In this document: positions 1 to 13,237 of the stretch, one piece after another
Layout: the number at the start of each line of letters is the position of its first letter
Numbering within the stretch: position 1 is the first letter of the stretch
Source: Chrysemys picta bellii
Taxonomy: Eukaryota; Chordata; Testudines; Emydidae
NCBI RefSeq assembly: GCF_011386835.1
Contig: NC_088792.1
Location: 222,855,894-222,919,893 of the forward strand
DNA: 64,000 nucleotides
Direction of reading: 5' to 3'
The notes under the pieces: generated by a model
Told to the model about the DNA's origin: nothing
What the model saw: only the letters and a program-made list of their open reading frames with translations
The model's database searches: none
Made by a program: the position numbers and the translations under genes

Positions 1-44
1 AAAAGGGTAAAATGATGAATAGAGTTGTTTTGATTGAACCAACA

Positions 45-430
45 TGTACAAGGTGAGAGGCGGCACCTTACTACGTAGAGGGGTTGTACCTTACTACGTG
101 AAGGGGTTGCACCTTAATACGTCAGGAGTGATGTGTAACTTGTTTGTACCCGTGTATAAAAATGTATCCCTGGGGTGGTGTCTTTGTCCGGCCATGGGGG
201 CAGTGGAAAGTCCCGCCACTGAGCCGGGTCCTTGCCAAGAGGCACTTTCTCGTAGTATGCCCGGTAGACTAAGTAATCTACGGGGAACTGTCATTGTGTC
301 TGAGATCGCAATAAACCTAGTCGAAGTGACTTTTCATCTTACTAGACTCTGTGGTTATTGGGGGTTCTCGTCGGGTTTGCTGTGTCAGCTATCTGCGCAG
401 AGCTGGGGCAGCACACAGAGGGAACACACG
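45..430 (+). mobile_element. Retroviral-type LTR in TCEA1 intron 6 (likely solo)
   Basis: The stretch starts at TGTACA, has three ACCTTACTACGT-type units 23 bp apart (65-76, 88-99, 111-122), a TATAAA at 155-160 and an AATAAA at 310-315. That order (enhancer repeats, TATA box, polyadenylation signal, GC-richer tail) is LTR-like. No gag, pol or env frame follows, so it is probably a solo LTR. The 3' limit is uncertain, somewhere in 418-460. It is antisense to TCEA1. Confidence 0.6.
65..122 (+). repeat. Three 12-bp repeats at 23-bp spacing in LTR U3
   Basis: ACCTTACTACGT occurs at 65-76 and 88-99 and, with one change (ACCTTAATACGT), at 111-122, followed by CA to give a TACGTCA motif like a CRE half-site. 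Exact 23-bp spacing and a position about 35-90 bp upstream of the TATA box suggest enhancer units. Confidence 0.6.
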
Positions 431-776
431 CATGCAGCCGAGTGATATCAACAGGAGAAAGCAGAAGCACCACACCGGTAGCATCTGACAAGAAAACTCT
501 ACTAAACCTACTCTTTACGCTGTTGATCAATACCTTTCTTAGCAACGGTTGCCAGTGCTTGTATTAAAAAGAGTTCTGTGTGTAATTTAATGTTCATAAA
601 TTGTGAGAATCGCTTCTCACACTAAAAACTTTCACACTGCTGTATTGAACAAAATGAGTATTTTCCTACTGAATAAAAATCAATGTTCATTATATGGACC
701 AAACTATTTTTTTTTATTTAAACAACAATATAAATCCATCAGCAAATACTAATTCTAGAGCACTTAGATATACCAC

Positions 777-785
777 AAAGGATAT
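777..785 (-). promoter_or_regulatory. TCEA1: U12-type (AT-AC class) 5' splice site of TCEA1 intron 6
   Basis: The minus strand reads ATATCCTTT directly after the exon 6 sequence GAAGAAG. This is a 9/9 match to the minor-spliceosome donor consensus RTATCCTTT. The matching branch site (TTCCTTAAC type) and the AC or AG acceptor would lie beyond position 1 and cannot be seen. TFIIS genes are among those reported to hold U12 introns, which fits. Confidence 0.88.
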
Positions 786-842
786 CTTCTTCAATCTGAG
801 ATCCCAGCTCCTCCTCATCAGCACCAATAGCAATGTAGTCAT
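786..842 (-). CDS. TCEA1: TCEA1 coding exon 6, ends at a U12-type donor
   Basis: 57 nt encoding [19 protein letters not shown] plus one base of the next codon. Acceptor TTGTTCAG. Downstream there is no GT donor at the position expected from the TFIIS family; the exon is followed by ATATCCTTT, the U12 (AT-AC) donor consensus. Reading through would give 12 unrelated residues and a stop. Confidence 0.92.
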
Positions 843-3800
843 CTGAACAAAAGAAAAGTTTGATTATTAACATTAAGTGAACATCAGATTTCCTTAGCAG
901 CTCAAGTACCCATTGGGAATCCTGGAAAGCGTAAGTTATGCCACAACCATAGTATGCATTTTCAGAAAATAGTGCACTATATACTTTTATGGTAGCAAAA
1001 CCTTGTTAGCTCATTATTTTGCACAGTACACAAAAGGTAAAGAAGACAAGATTGATAGAAAAGCAATGGCCTAAAATCTTATTTAATCAGGAGCTAAACT
1101 GTAGATGTAGGTACTGTACGAAGAGCTTTTGTGTTATCAGTTAAGTCTTGAAGATTCTACTCAGTTTGACAACTGCCAATCTCTGCTCTGAAAGAAAAGA
1201 CTGAACTATCACTTCAACATCTGTGATAAAATTCACTCTCAATATAGCATTGGTACATTCAATTAGTGTTAACGACAACAGAATCAGTAATTAAGTTGTA
1301 GAAATTTGCTTAATGGACATTAAAAATATAAGGAAAGCAGACAAACTGAAGTGCAATAAAACAGGAAATTTAAAGTGGTAAATAAAACAGGTAAAATACT
1401 TAAACTCTAAAGACAGCATGAAAAGTTTAGCCTGAAATGCCCAATCTTAGAAATCTGAGTAGAGATTTGAGAGAAAAAGTAAAAAACATTTACTTCCCAA
1501 TTTGACAGAGGACAGACTAGACAGTGCAAGCACACTATCAAAATTTTCCACCTTCCTTCTCCGCACTTTCATTTGCATTTTAAAAAGATCAAAGAACACC
1601 ATCAACTAGAAATTAAGTCAATTTCATAAAATAAGTTAAAAAAAAATAGTTTCAGGTACCACATCTATCAAATGCCCATGTCAATTTTTGTGTTTTACAA
1701 TCATATATTCCTACTTTAAAAAAAAAAATATTCTCCCCTTTTGCTGTGTGAAAGGCCAACAAAAACAGCAGAACATGACTGATTACTGATGGGGAAAAAC
1801 CAATGAAAATGCCTACACTCAAAATGCTGTCAAAATGCTCAACATAAGAAAACTGAAGAGAAGAAATAACTCATTAGTCTATTAGTGTAGCAATAATTTT
1901 AGGTAAGTTTCCAAAGACAAATGTGATTTAAATTGACATTGCATAAAATTTGCAAAGTTACCTAAGTGATTTAGGAGACTAAATTACATTTACCTAAGCA
2001 TTTAAATCAGTTAGGCATCTTAACTTTCATTAACTGCCAGCTGGACTTAGACACTTCTGAAAAACATTACTCCTTGTCTAACTGCTTCTGGCTGCTCTCT
2101 GCAAGTAAGTCTGTATAAAAAGTGGATGACTTGGTATTTAGAAAAGTGAGCCCTACTATGGGAGAGATAGTGTTAACCTGAGGGCAGGACTTTGGCCTAC
2201 ATATAACATCGCTCTAGGGCTCAAAGAAAAGGGGACCCAGGCTCCATTTTCTGAAGGGAGAGAGAAAGTAGCAGGAAGGATCCAGGCTACCTATATGTAT
2301 GTTGCTTTTAGCACACTGATCTTTTTGTACATATTCTCAATATTATCCCATTTGCTATTTTCACTCACTTACACTTTGTAGTGCTTTAGTAACAAACGTC
2401 ATACAAAAACTGTCATGCTCAAAAATCCCTAAATAAAAAAATAATAAAATAAAATAAAAAAAAAGTTTATTGTCCTTTTCACTACACAAGCCAGTTTGAA
2501 CCAAAGAGAAGGTTACTGATGAACAGATTTGATTCCCACTGATAAGGGACTATGTACATTTCTAGAATAAGTTTTGAATTTAGTTTAAAACTGAGAGTTA
2601 AATATATATAATTTGGCTAAAGGATAGCTTTAGAAGGATGGGAGCATGAAACTGTACAGTTATTTGAAGGGTGTAAATATGAGCAATAATAGGAGAAGCT
2701 TTTTTGTGAGGATCTCATGGAGATGTACAGATTAATGTGCACAAAATGTATAGGTTATTTCTGTATTTTGAAAATAATAAATAAAAAGGAGCAATAGGGT
2801 GAAGTTAAGGGTAAATGTAGGAACCGCAGGAAAACAAAAGCCTTGACAGAGAGATCTACTGGATTACAGAATAATCTCCCAAAGGAACTAGTGAAAAATC
2901 TTATTTTTCAGTATAAAACACCAAGGTGTAAGAAAACTCCTGGCACTAAAACCAAGATGGAATAGATCAATTCATAGGTCTTGTCCACCTCCAAATTTTA
3001 TAACTCTCAAAAGACATAGAAGCTAACATGCCTAAAACTGGACAAGAAGAGAATACAGCAGTCATGGATTGGATGCTTAAAGAATTTGACATATTTAAAA
3101 TTATCAAAACACCAGTGCCAGATGTACTGTAACAAAATTAAGTTGCAACTGAAATGGAAACGGAGCTTCTGGCTACCAGAATTTGAAAGGTCACAGGACC
3201 CTGGGGGACACTGTGGTACACCCGCCCCCGCACCCCCCCTCCAAAAAAACCCCACTGAAACAATACCTTTCATGGAAACAGATTAAATTGATGATACAAG
3301 GAGGTAATGGCTAGCTAGTATCATGAAGAGGATTCTCTGCTGTTGGAAAGTAGTAGTCAGATGGGCTGGAGCAGGAAATGCACCTCAGCATGTTTCCAGG
3401 TTGCCAGGGTTATGCTAATCTGGATGAACCTATACCTGACTAGCTGGCCTGGTTGTACAGAATTCAGACTGGTCTGACAATCAGTGCTAGGATACACGGG
3501 AAGAAGAAACAGAACAAAATCCAATACTGTAAATAAGTTCTACAAAGCTCACCTCCTGTTTTGAGAGCAGCAGCCAGCATTTCTCTACATTTCACTCGTA
3601 CAGAATCTGAAGTACTTGGAGCCCGAGGAAAAGAAGGGATGAAGGAATCTGACGAAGCATTAGCCTCCTCTTTCCTGATGCTGGAGTTGCTACTGGAACT
3701 GCTAAAGTAGGTTAAAAACAGAAAAGTGGTATGAAATGTCTTTTCTCCAACGTGTTTCACTTTGGTTTGATCTTTATATCTCATTAACAAGATTCCCATA

Positions 3801-6800
3801 ACAGAGCAAAGATAACATTTATGCAATTATTTAGAGCTATAGACATTGTTAAACTTCAGTAAAAAGGATCTTTGAAATACTTGCTTCTATGTGATATGGA
3901 GTACAACAAGAATTTTACTGACTAACTGCTTCTGAAGAGGGTGCCCAGGTCAAGTGATCCTCTGGGCTCCCTTGTGCTGTAGTAGCCACTCCAGCCCCCA
4001 CTTACGCCTCCAGCCCCCAAACATATGCAGTTTACAAGGAATGACATGTAGGGGCAGAAATGCAGATCAGTCCCCCACAGTATTTGCATTGTAAGGGAAC
4101 TAGCCCCCACCAGGATGTTTTCCCCTGCCCCGAAGTGGTGGCCTCTCAGCATGTCCAAGTCCAGCATAGCACAGGGAGTGGGCCCAGTCTATAGGGTATG
4201 GGGTCTCCCCCATGGTCCCAAGCCCAGCTACAGCCCAACTTGGGGGGCCAAGGGAGACCCTGGGTGAGGCGGTATGTCAATGCAATGGTGCCCCTCCTGG
4301 CCAAGCAGGGTGTGGTCACTGGCTCACTCAGCTCAGCGTGGCTGTCAGTCTATTCCTGGTACTCCAGAATCTGGAAAATCCTCTCGGATTTCAGGTCTGT
4401 CAAGTGATTGGTAGGGAAATCCTGGCCCACTCACTCAACTGGGTTCCAGCTCATGGCCCTCAAGATAGACAAACAGGATCAGGGTTCGCCAATTCTGACA
4501 GTGCCCTGAGCTGCTTCCTACCTTCCCTGGGCCTCTGCAGGCTCTTCAGTCTGTTGGTCCATTCATCCCTTTTTGGGGCGTTGTCCCTGGGCGGCTCTTT
4601 AGCACTTCACTGACAGAAGTTCCTTTCTACGGCCTGTTCACTCTCCTGGTAGCTGCACACCCCTCTGCTTCCCAGACTTTTTATCCTCCCAGCTGCTGTG
4701 AGGATACCAATCAGCAGTGGCCAGCAATGCCTGTATTACCCCTTTTGTTGCCGGGCCAAGGTGGGGTACATACACCCCACAACACCCTGCTCCACACTGA
4801 CAGCCAAGAGTCTGCTGAATCTGTTAGTACATTCTGGTTTTGTGGGAGGTAGACTGCCAACAGGGTAATCTGATGGCTAACACCATCAGTTCCACAAACT
4901 GACTGCTTCTGCACACAAGGGGAAGGATCTCGCCCCTGCCTGTCTATTGATGCAAAAGACAGTTGTGATGTTGTCCAACATTACGAGGGCATAGTGACTT
5001 TGAATGAACAGGAGAAAGGCTTTGCAAGCCCTTCAAACTGCTTACAGCTCTAGAAAATTAACGTGCATCCTGAATTCTTGTTATATCCAGGTGCCTTGTA
5101 CTGTATGGTTGTCCACATGGGTTCCTCAACCCAATAGAGATGTGTCAGTAACAATCGCCCTGTCCAGTGCAGAGGCAAGGAAGGGAATGCTCATGCATAC
5201 CTGGGAGGGATTCTTCCACAATAATAGGGACAATGTCACTTTGGAGGGAACAGTCACTATGATGCTCAAGGACTGTAAATATGGAGAGTATACTGTTTGA
5301 AGCCATGCTTATAGGCAACAAAGGTGGAGCCTTGCAAATGACATGACACAAGTACATGAGGCCACATGACCTAGGAGAGAGACAGAGGTCTTGACAGGCA
5401 CTTGGGGGTTGCTTATGACCTGGTCTACGATATTGTTCATAGCTTGAAACTTGTCCCTTCGCAGGGAAGCCCTTACCATGATTGAATTTAACAATGCCCC
5501 CAATGAAGTCTAAAGCCTGCATAGGGCCGAGGATGGATTTTTCGGCATTTACACTGATACCCAAAGAGGAGAGAAGTTGCAGCATTGTCAAAGTCGACAC
5601 ATGGTCCTTTTAGTGTAACCTGGTGACAAGGAGCCAATTGTTGACACAGGGGAAGACTGTGAAACCACAACATCTGATATAAACCGCTACTATGGAGCAC
5701 ACCTTGGTAAAGGCACTGGAGATAGTAGGAGCAATGTCAAAAGTGAATATTCTGTATTGAAAATGATCAGAGCCCAGGAATCTGAGAAAGCGTCTGTGAG
5801 CGGGGTGGATGCCCAGGTGAAAGCAGGTGTCCATGTTGAGAGCTGTAAACCACATACCCTTTTTCAGGGATGGAATTATAGATACCAACATGGCCATGTG
5901 AAACTTGAGTTTGAGAATAAAAAAGTTCAGATGGCAGATGTCAATAATGGATCTCCAACAGCCCTTCTTTTTAGGTACTAGGAAGTATGTCAAGTAAAAA
6001 CTTCTCCCTTGGTACTGAAGAGGAACCTGTGTTGTCGCACCTCACTGTAAGAGGGATTTCACTTCTTATTTGAAAGTGTTCTCATGAGAGTGGCCCCTGA
6101 AAGGGTGCTGGGGAAGCAAGTAGGGATGCAAACTCTGTTGAATAGCTAGAATGGATGACGTTCTGCACCCATTTGTCCATTGTTTTTGCACTCCAGGTGT
6201 TGAAAAACAGTGCTAGATGATCCTCAAAGGCTGCATGGGAGTCTGGAGACATTAGACTTAAGATATGTCTACAGAGCAATGAAAAACCCACATTTGGTCT
6301 GTGCCAGCTGACTCAGGCTCACAGAGCTCAGACTGAAGGGCTGTTTCATTGCAGTGTAGACTTCTAGGCTTGAAGTCTACACTACAATGAAACAACCCCA
6401 CAGCCCAGGCCGGCTGACATGGGCCAGCCGCGAGAATCCAGGTGCTATGTAGACATACCCTTAGTAGTTTGCAGCTCTGAAGTTCCTGTCAAAAACAATG
6501 TTTAGCTGAGGGCTGAGACTGGGATGAGAAACCTGCGGAGGAAGGTGTGGGGAAGCAGGCCTTTTGAACCCTCTGCCTCTTATGGAGTGGCTCATAAGGT
6601 CTTTGGTGGAAGAACTGTTGAATCATCAGTCTAGGTTTCTAGGACTACCAGTGAAATTTTCTGTGGGGCAGGTGCATATATATTCTCAGGGAGTGGAGGG
6701 TTGCCCTGGAGTTCTTCAAAGTGTGTAAGGACTCATCCATCCTCTGATTATATAGTCTCCTTGAAAGCTTGGTCCTGTATGGTGTTCTGGCCCTCCCTGG

Positions 6801-9800
6801 GAAACCCTAAAGCACGGAGGCATGACTCCCTGTGCATTACCATGGTAGTAGTCATCGCCCTGGAAGATGCATCAGCGACATCTACTGCTGAGTGGAGAGC
6901 AGTCCTGGCAACCATTTTGTGTTCTGCCACGAGAGTCTGGAAACAAGCTCTGTCCTCCTGTGGGAGTCTGTGAAATTCTGTGAATTTTGAACAGTTCACA
7001 AAGTTGTACTTAGCCACTAATACTTGGCTATCCTGAACTGGAGTCTAGAAGAAGAAAAGACCTTCCTTCCAGTAAGTTGAGACACTTGCCCTCCTTATCA
7101 GTTGGGATAAATCGGGGCATATTATTGCCTAAATCTCTTTGTGGTGGCCTGGACCACTAAAGAGTTGGGAGCAGGGTGAGAGAACAGAAATTCCACCTCT
7201 CTGACTGAGGGGTGGGATTTCTCTGTTTCTGTCCTCTGGAGGTAGGGGTGCAGGTAGCTGGGGTATGCTCTACCTGGCTTCAGGATGGTTTTCTTAACAG
7301 GGAACACTTTTTGATGGAGCCAGAGGACTGAAGAACGTCCAGAAGCTTGTGTTGAGGATCCTGAACCTCCTCAAAAGAAATCTGCAGCTGCCCTGTAATT
7401 CTGTGGGGTTCCCTCCCTCCCCGATAACTATAAGCAATTCCAGGAACAGACACACTGGAGTCACTGCCTCATCTAGACAGGGTGACAGCAATCTTGTTGG
7501 TTCTGGTGAAACTGCCAGATTCGGTGTGCACTCCTCCTCAGTTGGATCCTCAGAAGGATGGGTTGAATGAGGATTGCAAAGGTCCCCATGGCATGGTGTA
7601 CCAAAGGCTCCAAGAAAGGTGATGAGGTGCAAGTTGGTGCCAAGTTGGTCAAGGTCCTCTGACCAGGAAGGGGTGTTGTGGAAGAGGGAATAACAGTTCA
7701 TTGGACAGCTCAGACTCTCCCGATGGGAAGAAAGCCATTTCTGGTTTCAACAGCAGTACCAACCATGCCACTCGAAGTCAAAGCCCAAAGATGGAATGGG
7801 AGACACTCCTCCCAAAGGCCAGCTCCCCTGGCCGAGTTATATATTCTCTCAAGGAAGGACTTGATGGAGTGGGACACTGAGTCTGGAAAGCAGAGATATC
7901 CACAGGAGGAGCATAGATCTCAACTCTTTCCCAAACCAACAGAGCCGCAGTAAAGAGTCTATGCCACAGCAGTTTAAGGCAAAGACAGTACCAAAGGTAA
8001 TCAATGCTCTCAGTGATCAGTTTTCATCAGTGCCGGTGCACCACAGGGTTGTGTTTGAGACTACCAGAGGCCCCAGTGCTGCCGGATCACAATCTGATGC
8101 TGATGGAGCCCTAGACTTGTCACATGCCCCTGAGACTTAAGATGTTCTATGTTCTCTTGAGTTGAATCTTATAGACTTGCCTGGTTTAGGCAGGGCTGAA
8201 TCAGATGTCTTCAAAGAGGATTTGGAGGAAGACAACCTCATGTTTACGAGAATGCTCTTTGCTCTCCTGACAAGGCTCACTGACGGATTTGGGGGGGGGG
8301 GGGAGGGAGGAGGGGGGAAGAGAGAGAGAGGAAAGAAGACTCTCTCACTCTTGAATTGGACCTTGTGGCAGGAGACGCACTCCTTGCTGAGTAAGGCTGA
8401 TCTATGAGGCGTAGGTTCCTGGGCCTGGGTCCCATTGCGGTCTTCCATTAGGTGCTTCCTAAAGAGAAGTTTCCACCCTTCCCGGGTATGGCAGGGGAAG
8501 AAAGGGCAGGTATTGCACCTTGCTACAATGTGGGCTTTCCCTGAGATAGTATAAGCAGCATAGGTGGTTATCGCTGACCAAGAAGGAATACAGGCAGGAT
8601 ACAAAGAATACAAAATTTGAAGCCCGGAGTCCAGGGCATAGTCCAATACCCAAACAGGGTGTGCACTTCTACGATAAAGAGATTGCACTACAGTACTTGT
8701 AGGACATGAATTGAAAAATACTATTTCTTTTTATCATTTTTACAATGCGAATATTTGTAATAAAAAATAAATATAAAGTGAGCACTGTACACTTTGTATT
8801 GTGTTGTAATTGAAATCAATATATTTGAAAATGTAGAAAACATCCAAAAATATTTAAATAAATGGTATTCTATTATTGTTGAACAGTGCGATTAATCACT
8901 TGTCAGCCCTAGTTTCTACCTAAAATGCAAGATACTGAGTAAAATAGGCTGGTTATTGTTAAGACTCCTAGTATTGTAGAGTAAGAATGTTAAATAGATG
9001 ACTTCAGCAGGCAGGATGGATATTTTGACTACCTGACCCATATTGTAGCTAGTCACCTGCCATTTTTTCATATTATTAACAGCAGGATTAACTTACCTTC
9101 ATCCCCACCACAAAAGACCTGGATGACTATTTTGATCTATAATGATTGTCCAACCTTGATGACAGTGCAGGCATCACCACTTTTTGGACATTGATTGTGT
9201 GTTTGATACAAGAACATGGCAGCCCTCCCTAGTCCCAGATATACTTCTACAAAAATTAAATATTTAGGGAAGCACCTATGAAGAAACTGATTCTTCACAT
9301 TAATAATTCATCTGTTTTGCTAGTTCATTTTATATTATACACATACACACACGCACAGGTTCAAATACCTTTCTTCTCTTGCTTCAGGACTGTTTTGTGA
9401 TGAAGATGCAGGTTCCTTTTTCTTGTCTTCGGAGTCTTTATCAGTTGATGGTCCATCTGGAAATGTACAAACCATGAAATAAGCATTGCCTCTTATAGGA
9501 CAGAAATGGCAGCTAAGTGTAAGTTAAATGCAATGTAGTTTATTTCTATAAGGGTTGAGTACCCACAATTCGCATGGGAATTTGAGTGTGCTCAATACCT
9601 GTGAAAATCAAGCCACTTATTGAGGCATCCAAATTTGAAAACTCTGCCCTGATGATTAGGATGAAACTACCATATATTCAGTGCTTATTTAAAAAGCACC
9701 ATATAGTTCTATAGTTAAATCCACACAGACAAGACCAAACAAAAAACTAGGGGATTAAAAGTTTAAGAACTATCAAATAAAAAAATGAATTACTTAGTTA

Positions 9801-12800
9801 AAACTCATCACCCTGAATGAAGACAACAGAAAAGAAAACATAAAATTATCCAAATACAATAGATGCTGCATTAAAATGGAAGTGGTATTTTAAAAGTCCT
9901 GAAGATTAAAATAAAAGAAAACCCACAATATATATTTATGTATTAAGAAAAATAAAACCGTAAGAAGAATGACTAGTTCAACAAGTACACCGTTAAGACA
10001 CAAAAACATTTGCATTTCTCATATAGAAGGAAAACTGACCCCTCCCCTTTTTTATGTATGAACAGATAAGTAATCACCATAGAAACTAAAGAACACTTAT
10101 CTGATGTATAATACAGGAAATATTCTATATATGCAGACAACCTCACCCATTCTTACATTCTCTATCGTCAACTGCATGAATATTTTCACCAGGAATTTTA
10201 GAGTTGTATTAGCACTTTGTCATCTTTTTCCACCAACTGGCCGACAATTTCACTTGATGAATCTCATGTTATACTGATATGGAACAAACTGCCTAGGGAA
10301 GTTGTGGAAGCTCCTTCACTGCAGGTTTTCAAGAAGAGGTTGGATAGCCATCTGTCTTGGATGGTTTAGACACAACAAATCCTGCTCCTTGGCCGGGGAC
10401 TAGACTAGACAACCCTTACGGTTCCTTCTAATGCTATAGTTCTAGAATATCATAGGTTGCTGATTCACACATAATTCTCTGATACATCAGCAGCAGACTG
10501 GAAAACTTTCTTAACAGTCACTTTACATAAGGAAGGTGGGTGGAGGTGAGAATGGTGGCTGACAATTTAAAAAATGCCCTCCATATTTTAATAGCAAGCA
10601 CTAACAAAATGAACTTGAAACAGACAATATACAGGTAATTCCACTTGTCAGCAATTTACATCCAAGGAGGAAAGATACTGTAGTGGCACTTTGAGAAACA
10701 ACACTATGAGAGAAGAGTTTCACAGAGAAGCAGGAATAGAGCAAGAAATTCCAGATTATTAAGTATGAGAGTCAGGAAAGTCTGTCTGGTATGGTTTATA
10801 AGATTTCCTCATAAAAAGACAAACCAGGAGAGATGTTTTGACACAAGAATAAAAGGACTCGTTTTCATCGTACATATTACCTCCCTTTTTTTGTGGTGCA
10901 GATATCAGTAGCTACATGGGTAGGTCTACACAGCAAAAAAAACATCTGCAGTGTGGGAAGGTCCCACAGCTCAGACTCCAGTCTGAGGCCAGAAATCTAC
11001 ACAACAATGAAACAACCCCGCCACCACAGACCCGTGAGCTTGAATTGGCTGGCATGGGCCAGCTGCAGGTTTTTCTTTGCTGTGTAGACATACCCATTGT
11101 CTCCAGGAATATAAAGTATGTTTCCTCATTGGAAATCCAGGCCGTATTATTGAATGATTCTTTTTCTAATTAGACGTTTTAATTTACATAGGGTAGTTTT
11201 CAGATGTACTTGAATGAACTTATACAGGAAAATGACAGACGACAAAAACACCCTATCACCTGTCGGTAAATGTTTTTCACAAAATGAACACTCTGTATCT
11301 GACCTCTCAGCCCTCTTCCTCAAAGGAAACCTGAACAACCCTTTTAAAAGACGAGCCTGGGAGCTTAAATTCATAACTCTGCTTGACGCTAAAAATCATT
11401 GACTGAATAGAGACACTGAATTTACGACTTATTACAACAATCTCTAATCCACTAACAACGCCAACCCCTCAGCGATTTCCCCCTTCTTCCTTTCCTCCCT
11501 ATGAGTGGAGAGGTGTTAGCCGGCCACTTCAACTTGAATGGTCACTTGAAATGTTTGTTTAGCATAAGTAGTTAACAATCTGTTCAAACATTAGCTTGTG
11601 ACATTCTGAACTCATTAAGTTTCCCAGACCTAACCAAAGGTTGTGTCTCTCACCCACAGAAATTGGTGCAAGAAAAGATATTACCTCACTCACCTTGTCT
11701 ATTTGTTACATAATTATTCACTTGAGCAATAGTCACAACAGGCCCTTCCCTTCAAAGGTCAAACTTTCTATGGGAATTCAGAAGCTTTTCAGAAGTATCC
11801 TAACCTGACATTTGCAGGTTAGGATACTTCATGGTATTTCCCAAATGCTCCAACTTAATTGATATTACTTTATATCAAGTAAGTGTCGCTACTTGCAAAG
11901 ATTTTTCTCCTCTCATCACATGGCTGAAAGATTTTTTTATGACCTCCAGTAATACAGTTTGCATGTTCATCTGAACTGTATCCGCTTGGCCTGTGTAGCT
12001 TCTAAGGTCTTCCAAGCATTATCTGCACTTTGTAAAAAGTGATCTTGTCCTATAGCTCTCAGCAAGTCTCCTTTCAGAAGATGCTCGGAAGCCACCACCT
12101 GAGAGTCTACTAGCTCAGCTTCAAAAATATTGTAACCAGTCTTTGTTTTCTCACTTCATGTGGTTCTCATCAAGAGAAATTTTGATTATTCTCTGAGGTT
12201 CAAAACCTCACCTGATTTATTTTAGGTTCTCTCTTCATTCTTAAAAGTTCAACAAAATGTTTAATTTACAAAGTATACACAACCTGTCAAGTAAAAAGAT
12301 GTCAAGTTCAAAAATTCAGTTATAAACAACTCACAAAAGGTTTCAGAGCTCAGAACAGTTAACAGCTGTCCGCCTCTGTTGCCATCTTTGATCCATACCC
12401 TGTTTTACAAGCACTACAAACAACATCATTGAAATGATTTGTACAGCAGCCAGACATACAGTATTCCGAATTCTTCTGTGAAAGTCAAAACCAATGACAA
12501 AACAAAATAAAGCCCCTAACTTTTCCACCCTCTTGTCCCAGTTGCACAACTCTACAGTGCACTACAATGTAATTCATTTTAAATTCCAATAATGTGTTGG
12601 AGTTTATAGCAGTGAACCAACATTCACCCTGGTATGCATGAGAAACAGATTTAAACGGTGACCAAGGAAATTGGTGATTGAGTCAGTTATGTGCATGATC
12701 AATGCTATGTTTTCATGTATGGCAGTGATTTTAATAGACCCGACAGGATACACAGGTGCAATTATACACATTTCTCCTGAAATAATAATAATTGGGGTTC

Positions 12801-13201
12801 TGGAAACAGTGTCGTCACATCTCTCTGTCTCAGAAAAAAGATTCAGTTTTAATTACCACCAACACAAACTCTTGCTACCAGTTTTCCAGTTCTTCAAAAC
12901 GTTAGTGCCACTTGATATCAGTACAGTTACATGCCAGAATTCTAGCCAACCAGCATTTTTAATGGGAGTAAGAATGATCTTTTATTGAACTTACAGTAGA
13001 ACCTCATAGTTATGAACACCTTGGGAATGGAAGTTGTTCATAACTCTGAACAAAACGTTATCGTTGTTCTTTCAAAAGTTTACAACTGAACATTGACTTA
13101 ATACAGCTTTGAAACTTTACTATGCAGAAGAAAAATGCTGCTTTTAACCATCTTAATTTAAATGAAACAAGCACAGAAACAGTTTCCTTACCTTGTCAAA
13201 T

Positions 13202-13237
<36 letters not shown>

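Larger units (their letters stand above)
4700..8663 (-). mobile_element. Decayed DIRS-type retrotransposon (gag-like, RT, RNase H remains)
   Basis: Minus-strand frames in order: Cys/Ser-rich gag-like pieces (8688-6748, with [20 protein letters not shown]), a block ending near 6082 (DKWVQNVI), reverse transcriptase (5993-5145), then an RNase H tail (about 4914-4711, ITLLAVYLP). The RT shows [20 protein letters not shown], then [19 protein letters not shown], typical of DIRS elements. The catalytic YLDDW-type motif has decayed to CVNNW, and the frame is broken repeatedly. No tyrosine recombinase was found. It lies in TCEA1 intron 4 in gene orientation and carries a 200-bp insertion at 6261-6460. 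Ty3/gypsy RT is the alternative, but the word pattern fits DIRS better. Confidence 0.7.

Noticed and set aside
12671..12988. 105-codon plus-strand frame
   Set aside because: No homology recognised, AT-rich, directly next to a Tigger-like element in intron 3; probably chance.
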